Source of the DNA: an uncultured Clostridia bacterium
GTDB taxonomy: Bacteria; Bacillota; Clostridia; Christensenellales; Borkfalkiaceae
Direction of reading: 5' to 3'
Length of the DNA stretch: 64,000 nt
Assembly: GCA_904419075.1 (NCBI GenBank)
Contig: CAJFQM010000005.1
Span: forward strand, 81,756 to 145,755
Position numbers and translations under genes: made by a program. This document shows, in pieces, positions 16,478-24,531 of the stretch. The stretch's first letter is position 1. The number at the start of each line of letters is the position of its first letter. The notes below the pieces were generated by a model. It saw nothing but the letters and a program-made list of their open reading frames with translations. It made no database searches and was not told the DNA's origin.

Positions 16478-17691
16478 AAACGGAACTTCTGGCTCCCGCG
16501 GGAAGCTATTCAAAATTGGAAACGGCTCTGCATTTTGGTGCGGATGCCGTCTATATCGGAGGAAAGGCGTTCTCTTTAAGGACCTTTGCGGATAATTTTA
16601 CGGAGAAGGAGCTTTGCTCGGCCGTTGATTTGGCGCACCGATACGGAAAAAAGATTTACGTTGCGGCAAACGTATTTGCCCGCAACGGGGATTTTGAAAA
16701 TCTGAAAGACTATTTTCGATTTCTGAAAGATATCGGAACGGATGCCGCGATTGTCAGCGATCCCGGCGTAATTTATGTCGCGAAAGAGTCGGCGCCCGAA
16801 CTCCCGCTTCACCTTTCCACGCAGGCGAATACCGTCAATAAATATGCCGTTCGTTTTTGGAAAGAACAGGGGATTTCCCGCATTATCCTCGCTCGGGAAC
16901 TTTCCGTTTCCGAAATTTCGGAAATTCGGGATTTGGTCCCCGATATTCAGTTGGAGGCTTTCGTACACGGCGCGATGTGTATATCATATAGCGGCAGATG
17001 CCTCTTGTCCGACTATTTGGACGGAAGGTCTTCCAATCGCGGCGCCTGCGTGCAGGCCTGTCGCTGGAAATACGAAATCCGGGCCTTGAATCCATCCGAC
17101 GGCGAAACGGGCTGGCTGCCTGTCGAAGAGGACGAAAAAGGGACGTATATTCTCAACAGTAAGGATTTGAATATGCTTTTGAGACTTTCCGAGCTGGAAC
17201 GAGCGGGAGTGAATTCCTTCAAAATCGAAGGCCGAATGAAGAGTGAATATTATTTGGCCACGGTTATCAACGCTTATCGGCGCGCGTTGGATTCGGGTGC
17301 GTCACGGGAGATCGAACAGGAACTTTGCAACGTGGCGCATAGAGATTATACACAGGCTTACGCTTCCGGTAAGAATTCTTTTACCGTCGGTTATACCAAC
17401 AGTCAGACCAAAGGCGATTATACGTATATCGCAAATGTCATAGATTCCGAAAACGGATTTGTGATCGCTGAAATGCGCAATCGCTTTCGGGCGGGAGATG
17501 TTCTCGAAGTTCTTTCTCCCGACGGGAATTTCAAGAAAACTTTCGTCGCGGAAAATATTTTCGATTCTTCGGGGCAAAAGACGGACGACGCAAAGCTCGT
17601 TCGGGAATTTTACCGAATCGAATGTCCTTTCGCGTTGAAAAAAGGAGACTTATTGAGGCGGAAAAATTCCGCGGAGGAGTCGAAAAAATAG
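16474..17691 (+). CDS. trhP: U32 family protein, tRNA uridine-34 hydroxylation (TrhP type)
   Basis: The 405-aa protein has the U32 'peptidase' signature HGAMCISYSGRCLLSDY near residue 167, followed by CVQACRW, the cysteines associated with iron-sulfur binding in this family. TrhP proteins use prephenate-derived chemistry to hydroxylate U34 of tRNAs; peptidase activity is doubtful for most of the family. The start MKTELLAPAG overlaps the trmR stop codon by 4 nt, matching the expected pathway partner. B. subtilis splits the function between two genes (yrrN, yrrO); here one visible protein is present, which may be enough as in other bacteria. A strong terminator follows. Confidence 0.85.
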   Translation: MKTELLAPAGSYSKLETALHFGADAVYIGGKAFSLRTFADNFTEKELCSAVDLAHRYGKKIYVAANVFARNGDFENLKDYFRFLKDIGTDAAIVSDPGVIYVAKESAPELPLHLSTQANTVNKYAVRFWKEQGISRIILARELSVSEISEIRDLVPDIQLEAFVHGAMCISYSGRCLLSDYLDGRSSNRGACVQACRWKYEIRALNPSDGETGWLPVEEDEKGTYILNSKDLNMLLRLSELERAGVNSFKIEGRMKSEYYLATVINAYRRALDSGASREIEQELCNVAHRDYTQAYASGKNSFTVGYTNSQTKGDYTYIANVIDSENGFVIAEMRNRFRAGDVLEVLSPDGNFKKTFVAENIFDSSGQKTDDAKLVREFYRIECPFALKKGDLLRRKNSAEESKK

Positions 17692-17695
17692 ATTG

Positions 17696-17729
17696 AAACC
17701 CTTTCGGAATTTTTCCGAAAGGGTTTTTT
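17696..17729 (+). terminator. Intrinsic terminator after trmR-trhP
   Basis: AACCCTTTCGGAA pairs with TTCCGAAAGGGTT across a 3-nt loop and runs into TTTTTTC. This is a strong hairpin. Confidence 0.92.
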
Positions 17730-17759
17730 CAGATTTCTTGAAAAAGTGGCTGCCTGCAT

Positions 17760-17788
17760 TTGACTATACGGGTAAAAAAAGGTATAAT
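17760..17788 (+). promoter_or_regulatory. Sigma-A promoter of the ansA-peptidase operon
   Basis: TTGACT and TATAAT are separated by 17 nt, 42 bp before the ansA start. Confidence 0.82.
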
Positions 17789-17829
17789 AATAGCATAAAA
17801 ATTGTCTCAGAAGGGCAAAACAGTCGTAT

Positions 17830-18822
17830 ATGAAAAAAATTCTTATGATAGCGACGGGCGGAACCATCGCGTCCAAACCCACCTCGGACGGTCTGGCGCC
17901 GGGGATGGATTCTTCGGGACTTTTGAGTTATGTGCCCGAAATAAAGAAATTCTGCGATGTGGATTCCGTGCAGATTTTCAATATCGACAGTACCAACATT
18001 ACACCCGAACATTGGCTGAAAATCGCGGCGACGATTCGGGAAAATTATGAACGTTACGACGGTTTCGTCGTGTGTCACGGTACGGATACCATGGCATACA
18101 CCGCCGCCGTTCTTTCCTATATGGTTCAGCATTCTCCCAAGCCCATTGTGTTGACGGGTTCTCAAAAGCCTATCGATAAAGAGGATACCGATGCGAGAAT
18201 CAACCTCAGAGACAGTTTTCTTTACGCTTCGTCGGGTAAGGCTTCCGACGTCGTCATCGTCTTTCAGGGAAAGGTAATTGCGGGGACGAGAGCAAAAAAA
18301 ATCCGCACGAAAAGTTTCAACGCTTTCGACAGCGTGGATTTTCCCGAACTCGCGCGGATCCGCGACGGAAAAATTATTTCGTATATCGCTGCACCGAAAC
18401 GGGAAACGGCGGAATTTTATTCCTCCCTCAACAGGCGTGTGGGACTCATCAGCTTAACGCCCGGAATGGACAGCGCCATTCTCGACGTATATTTCAAATA
18501 TAACGACGCGGTAGTGCTTTCGGGTTACGGAACGGGCGGAATTCCCGAGGGAGAGTATTACGGCTTTTATGACGTAATAGAAAAATGGGAAAACAAGGGC
18601 AAGACTTTGGTCGTTACCACGCAGGTACAAAGCGAGGGAAGCGATATGAGTATTTATCGAGTAGGAAGGGGCTTGAAAGAGCGCTTTTCTCTGCTCGAAA
18701 GCTATGATATGACCTACGAAAGCATTCTCGCAAAACTGATGTGGATTTTGGGCGAGACGAAAAATCCCGAGAAAATTCGGGAAATGTTTTATAAAAGCAT
18801 CAATTACGATTTAATCGTTTGA
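17830..18822 (+). CDS. ansA: Type I (cytoplasmic) L-asparaginase
   Basis: The enzyme hydrolyses asparagine to aspartate and ammonia. The 330-aa protein opens MKKILMIATGGTIAS, with the first catalytic Thr in TGGTIAS, and has the second catalytic loop CHGTDTMAYTAA near residues 81-92. There is no signal peptide, so it is the cytoplasmic AnsA type. It heads a probable operon with two peptidases (20 bp and then 3 bp gaps), which points to peptide and amino acid breakdown. Aspartate produced here could also feed the lysine pathway at the start of the window, though no shared control is visible. Confidence 0.94.
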   Translation: MKKILMIATGGTIASKPTSDGLAPGMDSSGLLSYVPEIKKFCDVDSVQIFNIDSTNITPEHWLKIAATIRENYERYDGFVVCHGTDTMAYTAAVLSYMVQHSPKPIVLTGSQKPIDKEDTDARINLRDSFLYASSGKASDVVIVFQGKVIAGTRAKKIRTKSFNAFDSVDFPELARIRDGKIISYIAAPKRETAEFYSSLNRRVGLISLTPGMDSAILDVYFKYNDAVVLSGYGTGGIPEGEYYGFYDVIEKWENKGKTLVVTTQVQSEGSDMSIYRVGRGLKERFSLLESYDMTYESILAKLMWILGETKNPEKIREMFYKSINYDLIV

Positions 18823-18841
18823 TGGGGAAAAGGAGGCAACC

Positions 18842-20548
18842 ATGGAAGATTTCGGCACTTTCGGCGAGCTCAAATACGAGCGGCCCGATTTCGACGCACT
18901 GAAAGCGTTTTATACCGCTTTGAACGAACGGGTAAGAAACGCAAAAACGTACGAGGAAGTAAAGATCTGCATGCGGGAAGAGGAGGAATATTCCGCGCAT
19001 GTTTCCACAATGTATACGATAGCGAGCATTCGGCATACGGTGGATACTTCGGACAAATTTTACGAAGAAGAGGACAAATATCTCAATACGCAGTATCCCG
19101 AAGCCATGCCGTATATGCAGGCGTTCAGTCTCGCGCTTTTGAGCAGCCCCTTCAAATCGGAAATCGATAAAGAATACGGGGAATTTTTCCTGAAAAATAT
19201 CAAGTTGGGCGTGGATAGTTTCTCGGAAAAAAATATTAAGCTCATGCAGGAAGAAAACGAGCTCGTAGACCGTTATCAGCGCATTATGGCCGCGTGCAAA
19301 ATTCCCTTTGAGGGGGAAGAATGTAATTTGTACGGGATTCAGAAATATTTTTCTTCTCCCGACAGGAATATCAGAAAAGCGGCATGGAAAAAATACTCCG
19401 AGTTTTTCGCCTCTCACGAAAAGGAAATGGGCGAAATTTTCGATAAGCTCGTAAAAATCCGCAATCAGATGGGACGGAATATGGGATTTTCCGATTTCGT
19501 TCCGTTGGGATACATGCAGCAGGGACGTCTCGATTACGATGAAAAGGACGTGGCCTCTTTCCGTAAACAGGTGGAAAAAGTGCTCGTGCCGTTCTGCGAA
19601 AAATTATATAAAGCGCAGGCGAAGCGAATCGGCGTGGATAAAATCAGATGCTATGACGAAGAATTCCTCTTTGAGGACGGAAACGCCGTCCCCGTAGGCA
19701 ATCGTCCCTATCTCGTAGAACAGGCAAAAACGATGTATCACGAAATGAGCAAAGAGACGGGCGAATTTATCGATTTTATGCTCGAACACCAGCTCATGGA
19801 TCTCGATAATAAGCCGAATAAGGCCTCGACGGGATATATGACCTCCTTGGCCGATTATAAAGCTCCGTTCGTATTCTCCTGCTTCAACGGCACGACGGGC
19901 GACGTGGACGTGCTCACGCATGAAATGGGGCATGCGTTCGCGGGGTATATGGCGATGCGTACGCAGCCTTTAATGGCCCAATGGAGCGAATCGACGGATA
20001 TAGCGGAAATCCATTCCATGTCTATGGAGCAATTCGCCTATCCGTATGCGGAGTTATTCTTCGGAGACAAAGCGGAAAAATATCGTTTCCAGCATTTGCA
20101 GGAGGCGCTCACGTTCGTGCCGTTCGGCGTGGCGGTGGATGAATTTCAGCATATCGTCTATAAAAATCCTGATCTGACGCCCGAACAGAGGACGGCGGAA
20201 TGGAAAAAACTCGAAAAAAAATATATGCCTTGGAGAGACTACGACGGGGACGAATTTTTCGGAAAAGGCGGTTGGTGGTATCATAAAATTCACATTTTCC
20301 ACTATCCTTTCTATTATATCAATTATACGCTTACGACGATGGGAGCGATGGAATTTAAGAAGAAAATGGCGGAGAATAAAGAATCCTGCTGGAACGATTA
20401 TATGACGCTCTGCCGTGTCGGCGGCTCGCTCGGGTATCTCGATACGCTTCGGGCTGCAAATCTGTCTGTTCCCTTTGAAGCGGGAAGCGTGGAAAAAGCG
20501 ACGGGATATGCGATGAAGATTCTCGAAAAACAAATGCAAAAGGAGTAA
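18842..20548 (+). CDS. M3 family oligoendopeptidase (PepF-like)
   Basis: This 568-aa cytoplasmic zinc metallopeptidase carries the HExxH motif in LTHEMGHAFAG near residues 358-362 and the downstream glutamate in EIHSMSMEQF near residue 388. It belongs to the M3B oligoendopeptidase F group, which degrades small peptides; its length is close to the usual 560-600 aa. AAGGAGG precedes the ATG. It is the second gene of the ansA operon, followed after 3 bp by an M29 aminopeptidase, so the three probably work on imported peptides. Confidence 0.93.
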   Translation: MEDFGTFGELKYERPDFDALKAFYTALNERVRNAKTYEEVKICMREEEEYSAHVSTMYTIASIRHTVDTSDKFYEEEDKYLNTQYPEAMPYMQAFSLALLSSPFKSEIDKEYGEFFLKNIKLGVDSFSEKNIKLMQEENELVDRYQRIMAACKIPFEGEECNLYGIQKYFSSPDRNIRKAAWKKYSEFFASHEKEMGEIFDKLVKIRNQMGRNMGFSDFVPLGYMQQGRLDYDEKDVASFRKQVEKVLVPFCEKLYKAQAKRIGVDKIRCYDEEFLFEDGNAVPVGNRPYLVEQAKTMYHEMSKETGEFIDFMLEHQLMDLDNKPNKASTGYMTSLADYKAPFVFSCFNGTTGDVDVLTHEMGHAFAGYMAMRTQPLMAQWSESTDIAEIHSMSMEQFAYPYAELFFGDKAEKYRFQHLQEALTFVPFGVAVDEFQHIVYKNPDLTPEQRTAEWKKLEKKYMPWRDYDGDEFFGKGGWWYHKIHIFHYPFYYINYTLTTMGAMEFKKKMAENKESCWNDYMTLCRVGGSLGYLDTLRAANLSVPFEAGSVEKATGYAMKILEKQMQKE

Positions 20549-20551
20549 AAC

Positions 20552-21778
20552 ATGCGGACTTCACAACTTAAAAAATATGCAAAATTATTGGCAAGGACAG
20601 GCTTGAACGTAAAAAAAGGACAGTCCGTATTCATTCAGGCCGGACTCGATCAGCCTGAATTCGTTGCGATGGTCGTAGAAGAATGTTATAAGGCCGGAGC
20701 CAAGGCGGTCTATGTAGAGTGGAGTTATCAGCCCGTCGCAAAGCTCAATGCGACGTATAAGAGCCTTGAAACGCTTTCGACGCTCACGCCTTGGGAAAAA
20801 GCAAAATGGGAATATAAGGCGGAGGATCTTTCCTGTCGTTTGTTTATCGATTCGGAAGATCCGGACGGAATGAGCGGCATCGATCAGGAAAAAATGAGCG
20901 CCGCTCGCCGTGCGCAGTATCCCCAGCTCAAACCTTTCCGCGAAGCGATCGAAAATAGACATCAATGGTGCATTGCGGCGGTTCCCGGCAAAGCATGGGC
21001 AAAAAAAGTTTTTCCCGACCTGCCCGAAAAGAAAGCCGTCGAAAAGATGTGGAAAGTCATTCTCTATACGGCTCGCGCGGACGGAAAAAATCCGATAAAG
21101 GCATGGAAAGAACATAATGCCGATCTCGAAAGCCGTTGTGCGTATCTGAATAATTTGGGGCTTAAATATCTCGAATACAAGAGCGCTAACGGTACCGATT
21201 TTAAGGTAGAGCTCAATGAAGACGGTATTTTCTGCGGCGGAGACGAAAAGACTTTGAAGGGACGGGTATTCAATCCGAATATTCCCAGCGAGGAAGTATT
21301 TACTTCTCCCAAAGCAGGGGCTGCGGAAGGGATTGTCTACGCGACGAAACCGCTCTCGTATCAGGGCGAACTCATCGAAAATTTCTCTGTGCGCTTCCAA
21401 GGCGGAAAAGTAGTCGAAGTCAAAGCCGAAAAGGGAGAAGAACTGTTGAAGCAGATGGTTTCGATGGACGAAGGCGCGGGAATGCTCGGCGAGTGCGCGT
21501 TGATTCCTTTCGACTCTCCCATCAATAATTCCGGGGTATTGTTCTATAATACGTTGTTTGACGAGAATGCGAGTTGTCATCTGGCGCTCGGGCACGGATT
21601 TAACGAATGTCTGAAAGGATATGAAAATTACACGAACGATCAGTGTAAGGAACGCGGAATCAACGACAGCATGATTCACGTCGATTTCATGATCGGAGCA
21701 AAAGATATGTCGATCGTCGGAATTACGAAAACGGGCGAGAGAGTACAAATTTTCAGAGACGGAAATTGGGCCTTCTGA
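20552..21778 (+). CDS. M29 family aminopeptidase (AmpS/PepS-like)
   Basis: The 408-aa protein is a cocatalytic metal aminopeptidase of family M29. It starts MRTSQLKKYAKLLARTGLNV, typical for the family, and has the metal-ligand regions FQGGKVVEVKAEKGEE, LGECALIPFDSPINNSG, the histidine in CHLALGHGF, and HVDFMIGAKDMSI near the end. It removes N-terminal residues from peptides and so complements the endopeptidase immediately upstream. The gap to that gene is 3 bp, which suggests translational coupling. No terminator is obvious downstream. Confidence 0.93.
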   Translation: MRTSQLKKYAKLLARTGLNVKKGQSVFIQAGLDQPEFVAMVVEECYKAGAKAVYVEWSYQPVAKLNATYKSLETLSTLTPWEKAKWEYKAEDLSCRLFIDSEDPDGMSGIDQEKMSAARRAQYPQLKPFREAIENRHQWCIAAVPGKAWAKKVFPDLPEKKAVEKMWKVILYTARADGKNPIKAWKEHNADLESRCAYLNNLGLKYLEYKSANGTDFKVELNEDGIFCGGDEKTLKGRVFNPNIPSEEVFTSPKAGAAEGIVYATKPLSYQGELIENFSVRFQGGKVVEVKAEKGEELLKQMVSMDEGAGMLGECALIPFDSPINNSGVLFYNTLFDENASCHLALGHGFNECLKGYENYTNDQCKERGINDSMIHVDFMIGAKDMSIVGITKTGERVQIFRDGNWAF

Positions 21779-21871
21779 ACAAGTTTTTTTCTCCGTGTGG
21801 AGCCGAACGTGTGTTTGAAAATTGTATTTCGGCGTTATATATAAAGGAGTATAACTTTAAGAGGTGTTTTT

Positions 21872-23005
21872 ATGACGAAAATAGATATATTTTCCGGCTT
21901 TTTAGGAGCGGGTAAAACCACTCTCATCAAAAAATTGATAAAGGAAGCCTACACGGGCGAACAAATCGTACTGATTGAAAACGAATTCGGCGAAATCGGT
22001 ATCGACGGCGGATTTTTGCAGGACGCCGGAATAAAAATTACGGAAATGAATTCCGGTTGTATCTGTTGTTCGCTGGTCGGGGATTTCTCCGAAGCGCTCA
22101 AAAAAGTCGAAGCGGAATATCATCCCGACAGGATTGTGATCGAACCTTCCGGAGTCGGAAAACTCAGTGACGTGATCAAAGCTGTTTCCAATGCGAAGTT
22201 GGAAGGCGCCGTTCTCAATGCATTCTGCACCGTCGTCGACGCGGGAAAATGTAAGATGTATATGAAAAATTTCGGCGAATTTTTCAACGATCAGGTGGAA
22301 AATGCCGCCTGCATCGTCCTTTCTCATACGGACGGAATATCCGAGGAAAAACTCGCCTCCTGCGTCGAACTGCTTCGCGAAAAAAATTCTTCCGCGACGT
22401 TTGTCACCGCATCCTGGAAACAACTTGACGGAAAGACTATTCTTGCCGCCATGGAAAAGAAGGACTCTTTGGAGGCAGAACTCAAACGCCTTGCGGTCGA
22501 GTATGAAAAAGAGCAAGAGGTTGGCGGGGAACACCACGAACATCACCATGCCGACGAGGAATGCTGTCATCACGAACATCATCACGACGACGAGGAATGC
22601 TGTCATCACGAACATCATCACGACGACGAGGAATGCTGTCATCACGAACATGACCACGATGACGGGGAATGCTGCCATCACGGACATCACCACGATGACG
22701 GGGAATGCTGTCACCACGGACATCATCACGCCGACGAGGTATTTACAAGTTGGGGCTTGGAAACGACGCATAAGTTTACGAAAGAAGAATTGGAAACGGC
22801 GCTTTCTGTGCTCGGAAACGAGGCCGAATACGGTACGGTGCTTCGTGCAAAGGGAATCGTCGAAGGGGCAGAAGGCTGGCTCCATTTCGACTATGTTCCG
22901 GGAGAGCCGGACGTTCGGACAGGCAGTGCGGGGGTAACGGGCAGACTTTGCGTTATCGGCTGCAAAATCAATGAAGAAGCTCTCAAAAAATTATTTAAGG
23001 CATAA
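21872..23005 (+). CDS. CobW/COG0523-family metal-chaperone GTPase with His-rich repeat
   Basis: The 377-aa protein has a P-loop at GFLGAGKTT (residues 9-17), the ENEFGEIGIDG stretch, and the signature metal site CICC (Cys63, 65, 66), which define the COG0523 G3E GTPases. Members such as ZNG1/YciC-like proteins deliver zinc or cobalt. Residues 221-292 form six 12-residue repeats of the type HHEHHHDDEECC, a large metal-binding linker before the C-terminal CobW_C domain (residues 293-377). AGAGGTG precedes the ATG. The next gene, 9 bp downstream, is another CobW-like GTPase fusion. Zinc is the likely metal; nickel or cobalt is possible. No clear Zur site is visible. Confidence 0.92.
   Translation: MTKIDIFSGFLGAGKTTLIKKLIKEAYTGEQIVLIENEFGEIGIDGGFLQDAGIKITEMNSGCICCSLVGDFSEALKKVEAEYHPDRIVIEPSGVGKLSDVIKAVSNAKLEGAVLNAFCTVVDAGKCKMYMKNFGEFFNDQVENAACIVLSHTDGISEEKLASCVELLREKNSSATFVTASWKQLDGKTILAAMEKKDSLEAELKRLAVEYEKEQEVGGEHHEHHHADEECCHHEHHHDDEECCHHEHHHDDEECCHHEHDHDDGECCHHGHHHDDGECCHHGHHHADEVFTSWGLETTHKFTKEELETALSVLGNEAEYGTVLRAKGIVEGAEGWLHFDYVPGEPDVRTGSAGVTGRLCVIGCKINEEALKKLFKA
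22532..22736 (+). repeat. 36-bp tandem repeat coding for a His/Cys/Asp metal-binding linker
   Basis: Six in-frame 36-bp copies, each coding for 12 residues, lie inside the CobW gene. Copies 2 and 3 are nearly identical, so the array may vary in number between strains. It is coding and has no spacers, so it is not a CRISPR array. Confidence 0.92.
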
Positions 23006-23014
23006 GGAATTCAT

Positions 23015-23974
23015 ATGAAAAAAAAGCTTCCGCCCGAAACTCCCGTATATCTATTTTTGGGATTTTTGGAATCGGGCAAAACGAAATTCATTCAGGAAAC
23101 TTTGGAAGACGAAAGGTTTGATACGGGCGAGCGGACTTTGTTGCTCGTGACGGAAGAAGGGGAGGAAGAATATGACCCTTCTCGTTTTGCCGTCAAGAAT
23201 GTCACCGTAGTCACTTTGGATAAGAAAGAGGAATTCAACGAAGAAAACCTTACCCGATTGCAGGAGAGTTGTAAGGCTAAGCGGGTATTAGTGGAATATA
23301 ACGGCATGTGGCTCCTGGACGAGTTTTATAAAGCTATGCCGGAAGGTTGGATGATCAATCAGGTCATGACGTTTATCGATTCAAAAACCTTTCTTTCCTA
23401 TAATGCAAATATGCGCCAGCTTATGTTCGATAAGATACAGAACACGCAGATGGTCGTATTCAATCGTTTGCCCGAAGAGCAGGATAAAATGGAGTTCCAT
23501 AAACTCGTGCGCGCCATTACCCGTAGGGCGGATATCGTTTACGAGCACATGGACGGGAAAGCGGAATACGACGATATCGAGGATCCGCTTCCTTTCGACG
23601 TAAAAGCACCGGTTATCGACATAGAGGACAGGGATTACGCCTTTTTCTATCGCGATTTGTCCGAGAACATGGAGGATTATATCGGGAAAACGGTAAAATT
23701 CAAAGGAATGGTTGCGACGGATAAACGGCTTCCGCCCGATAATATCGTCATCGGCCGTCATATCATGACCTGCTGCGAAGCGGATATTCAATACAGCGGG
23801 CTCGCGTGTATTCTGCCTCAGGCGATGGAGCTGAAAACCCGTGACTGGCTGGAAATCACGGCGAAAATAGAAATGCAGGAACATACGATTTATCGGGGAA
23901 AAGGACCTGTGCTTCTTGCCAAAAAAGCCGAGCGTTGCGCGCCTCCCGAGGAACAACTCGCTACATTTTATTGA
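23015..23974 (+). CDS. CobW-like GTPase fused to a TIGR03943/DUF1980-like domain
   Basis: Residues 1-190 of this 319-aa protein resemble a reduced CobW GTPase: a P-loop variant at FLGFLESGKTKF (residues 13-24) and a Val-Phe-Asn-Arg stretch in place of the guanine-binding NKxD. The CxCC metal site is absent. Residues 215-300 (IGKTVKFKGMVATD onward, then IVIGRHIMTCCEADIQYSG) look like the C-terminal domain of the YcgQ/TIGR03943 family, which in Bacilli is paired with the YcgR permease and controlled by zinc. It lies 9 bp after the His-rich CobW gene. A role in zinc allocation is inferred from both partners. A terminator follows directly. Confidence 0.78.
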   Translation: MKKKLPPETPVYLFLGFLESGKTKFIQETLEDERFDTGERTLLLVTEEGEEEYDPSRFAVKNVTVVTLDKKEEFNEENLTRLQESCKAKRVLVEYNGMWLLDEFYKAMPEGWMINQVMTFIDSKTFLSYNANMRQLMFDKIQNTQMVVFNRLPEEQDKMEFHKLVRAITRRADIVYEHMDGKAEYDDIEDPLPFDVKAPVIDIEDRDYAFFYRDLSENMEDYIGKTVKFKGMVATDKRLPPDNIVIGRHIMTCCEADIQYSGLACILPQAMELKTRDWLEITAKIEMQEHTIYRGKGPVLLAKKAERCAPPEEQLATFY

Positions 23975-23986
23975 ATAGCAAATAAA

Positions 23987-24018
23987 AAAGAAACGGTTTT
24001 TATACCGTTTCTTTTTTT
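23987..24018 (+). terminator. Intrinsic terminator after the CobW pair
   Basis: AAGAAACGGT pairs with ACCGTTTCTT, followed by a run of T residues. Confidence 0.9.
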
Positions 24019-24027
24019 ATAAAACTA

Positions 24028-24056
24028 TTGACAATCAGGAAAATACTTTGTATAAT
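24028..24056 (+). promoter_or_regulatory. Near-perfect sigma-A promoter of the small membrane protein pair
   Basis: Consensus TTGACA and TATAAT are separated by exactly 17 nt, 38 bp before the first small gene. This is the best match to consensus in the window. Confidence 0.92.
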
Positions 24057-24093
24057 ATAATTACTTAAAAAATAAAAGAGGGGGGGGATATGT

Positions 24094-24249
24094 ATGCAAA
24101 AAGTAAAACTGTCCAAAGACGCTCTTGCGGCAAGAATTGTCTTTGTTATCGGGTTAATGATAATTGTCGGCTTGATGGTAACCTTTATTGTAGTTTTGAT
24201 TATGCAGACTTTTTTCCCTCGGCTTCTCAAGAAACTTGTAGCTGTATGA
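24094..24249 (+). CDS. Small single-span membrane protein (51 aa)
   Basis: The frame starts ATGCAAAAAGTAAAACTG after a G-rich ribosome site and codes for 51 residues: a short basic start, one hydrophobic span of about 30 residues rich in Val, Ile and Leu (residues 14-40), then a basic tail PRLLKKLVAV. It ends in an ATGA overlap with the next gene. A frame that begins at 24090 reads through in the other phase but would encode a Cys/Arg-rich leader that looks spurious. A perfect promoter upstream argues for real, high expression. I do not recognise a family; type I toxin, holin-like or envelope-stress peptide are all possible. Confidence 0.65.
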   Translation: MQKVKLSKDALAARIVFVIGLMIIVGLMVTFIVVLIMQTFFPRLLKKLVAV

Positions 24250-24479
24250 GTCCGTCGGCCAAGATTTTTTTCTTTTTATTAATTTTCGGACCATTTGTGA
24301 CTTTATTCGCCTGTTTGTTTTTTCTTATCGCTTGGGCAATTTTATATGCTCCCGATCTCATGACAGAACCGGAGGGAGCAAAAATTTTGAAAAGGCGTAG
24401 AAAAGTTTATCTTTCCTTCACCATCATTTTTGCTCTGTTGGCTATCGGAACAATACTGTTTTTTGCTCTGTGGCCATAA
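24246..24479 (+). CDS. Small two-span membrane protein (77 aa)
   Basis: The gene starts at the ATG that overlaps the previous stop codon (ATGA), so translation is probably coupled. The 77-aa product has two hydrophobic spans (about residues 6-30 and 54-75) joined by an 18-residue loop with a Lys/Arg-rich stretch (ILKRRRKVY), giving a hairpin with the loop probably inside the cell. No domain is recognised. It forms a two-gene unit with the 51-aa protein, flanked by terminators on both sides, as expected for an independent module. Confidence 0.68.
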   Translation: MSPSAKIFFFLLIFGPFVTLFACLFFLIAWAILYAPDLMTEPEGAKILKRRRKVYLSFTIIFALLAIGTILFFALWP

Positions 24480-24490
24480 TAGGATGATAC

Positions 24491-24523
24491 AAAAAACGAA
24501 CCGCAACAGCGGTTCGTTTTTCA
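24491..24523. terminator. Bidirectional terminator between the small membrane genes and leuS
   Basis: AAACGAACCGC pairs with GCGGTTCGTTT across a 4-nt loop, with A and T runs on opposite sides. It can serve both convergent units. Confidence 0.92.
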
Positions 24524-24531
24524 TACAGACG

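Noticed and set aside
21834..21856. GTTATA...TATAAC inverted arms before the CobW gene as a regulator site
   Set aside because: The arms are only 6 bp with A/T content and do not match a Zur or other known operator.
22532..22736. CRISPR-like 36-bp repeats
   Set aside because: There are no spacers; the repeats are contiguous and code for a His-rich linker.
24090..24479. Single 129-residue gene instead of two small ones
   Set aside because: Its first 52 codons are Cys/Arg-rich and unlike a membrane protein, while the other phase gives a clean transmembrane protein ending in an ATGA overlap.
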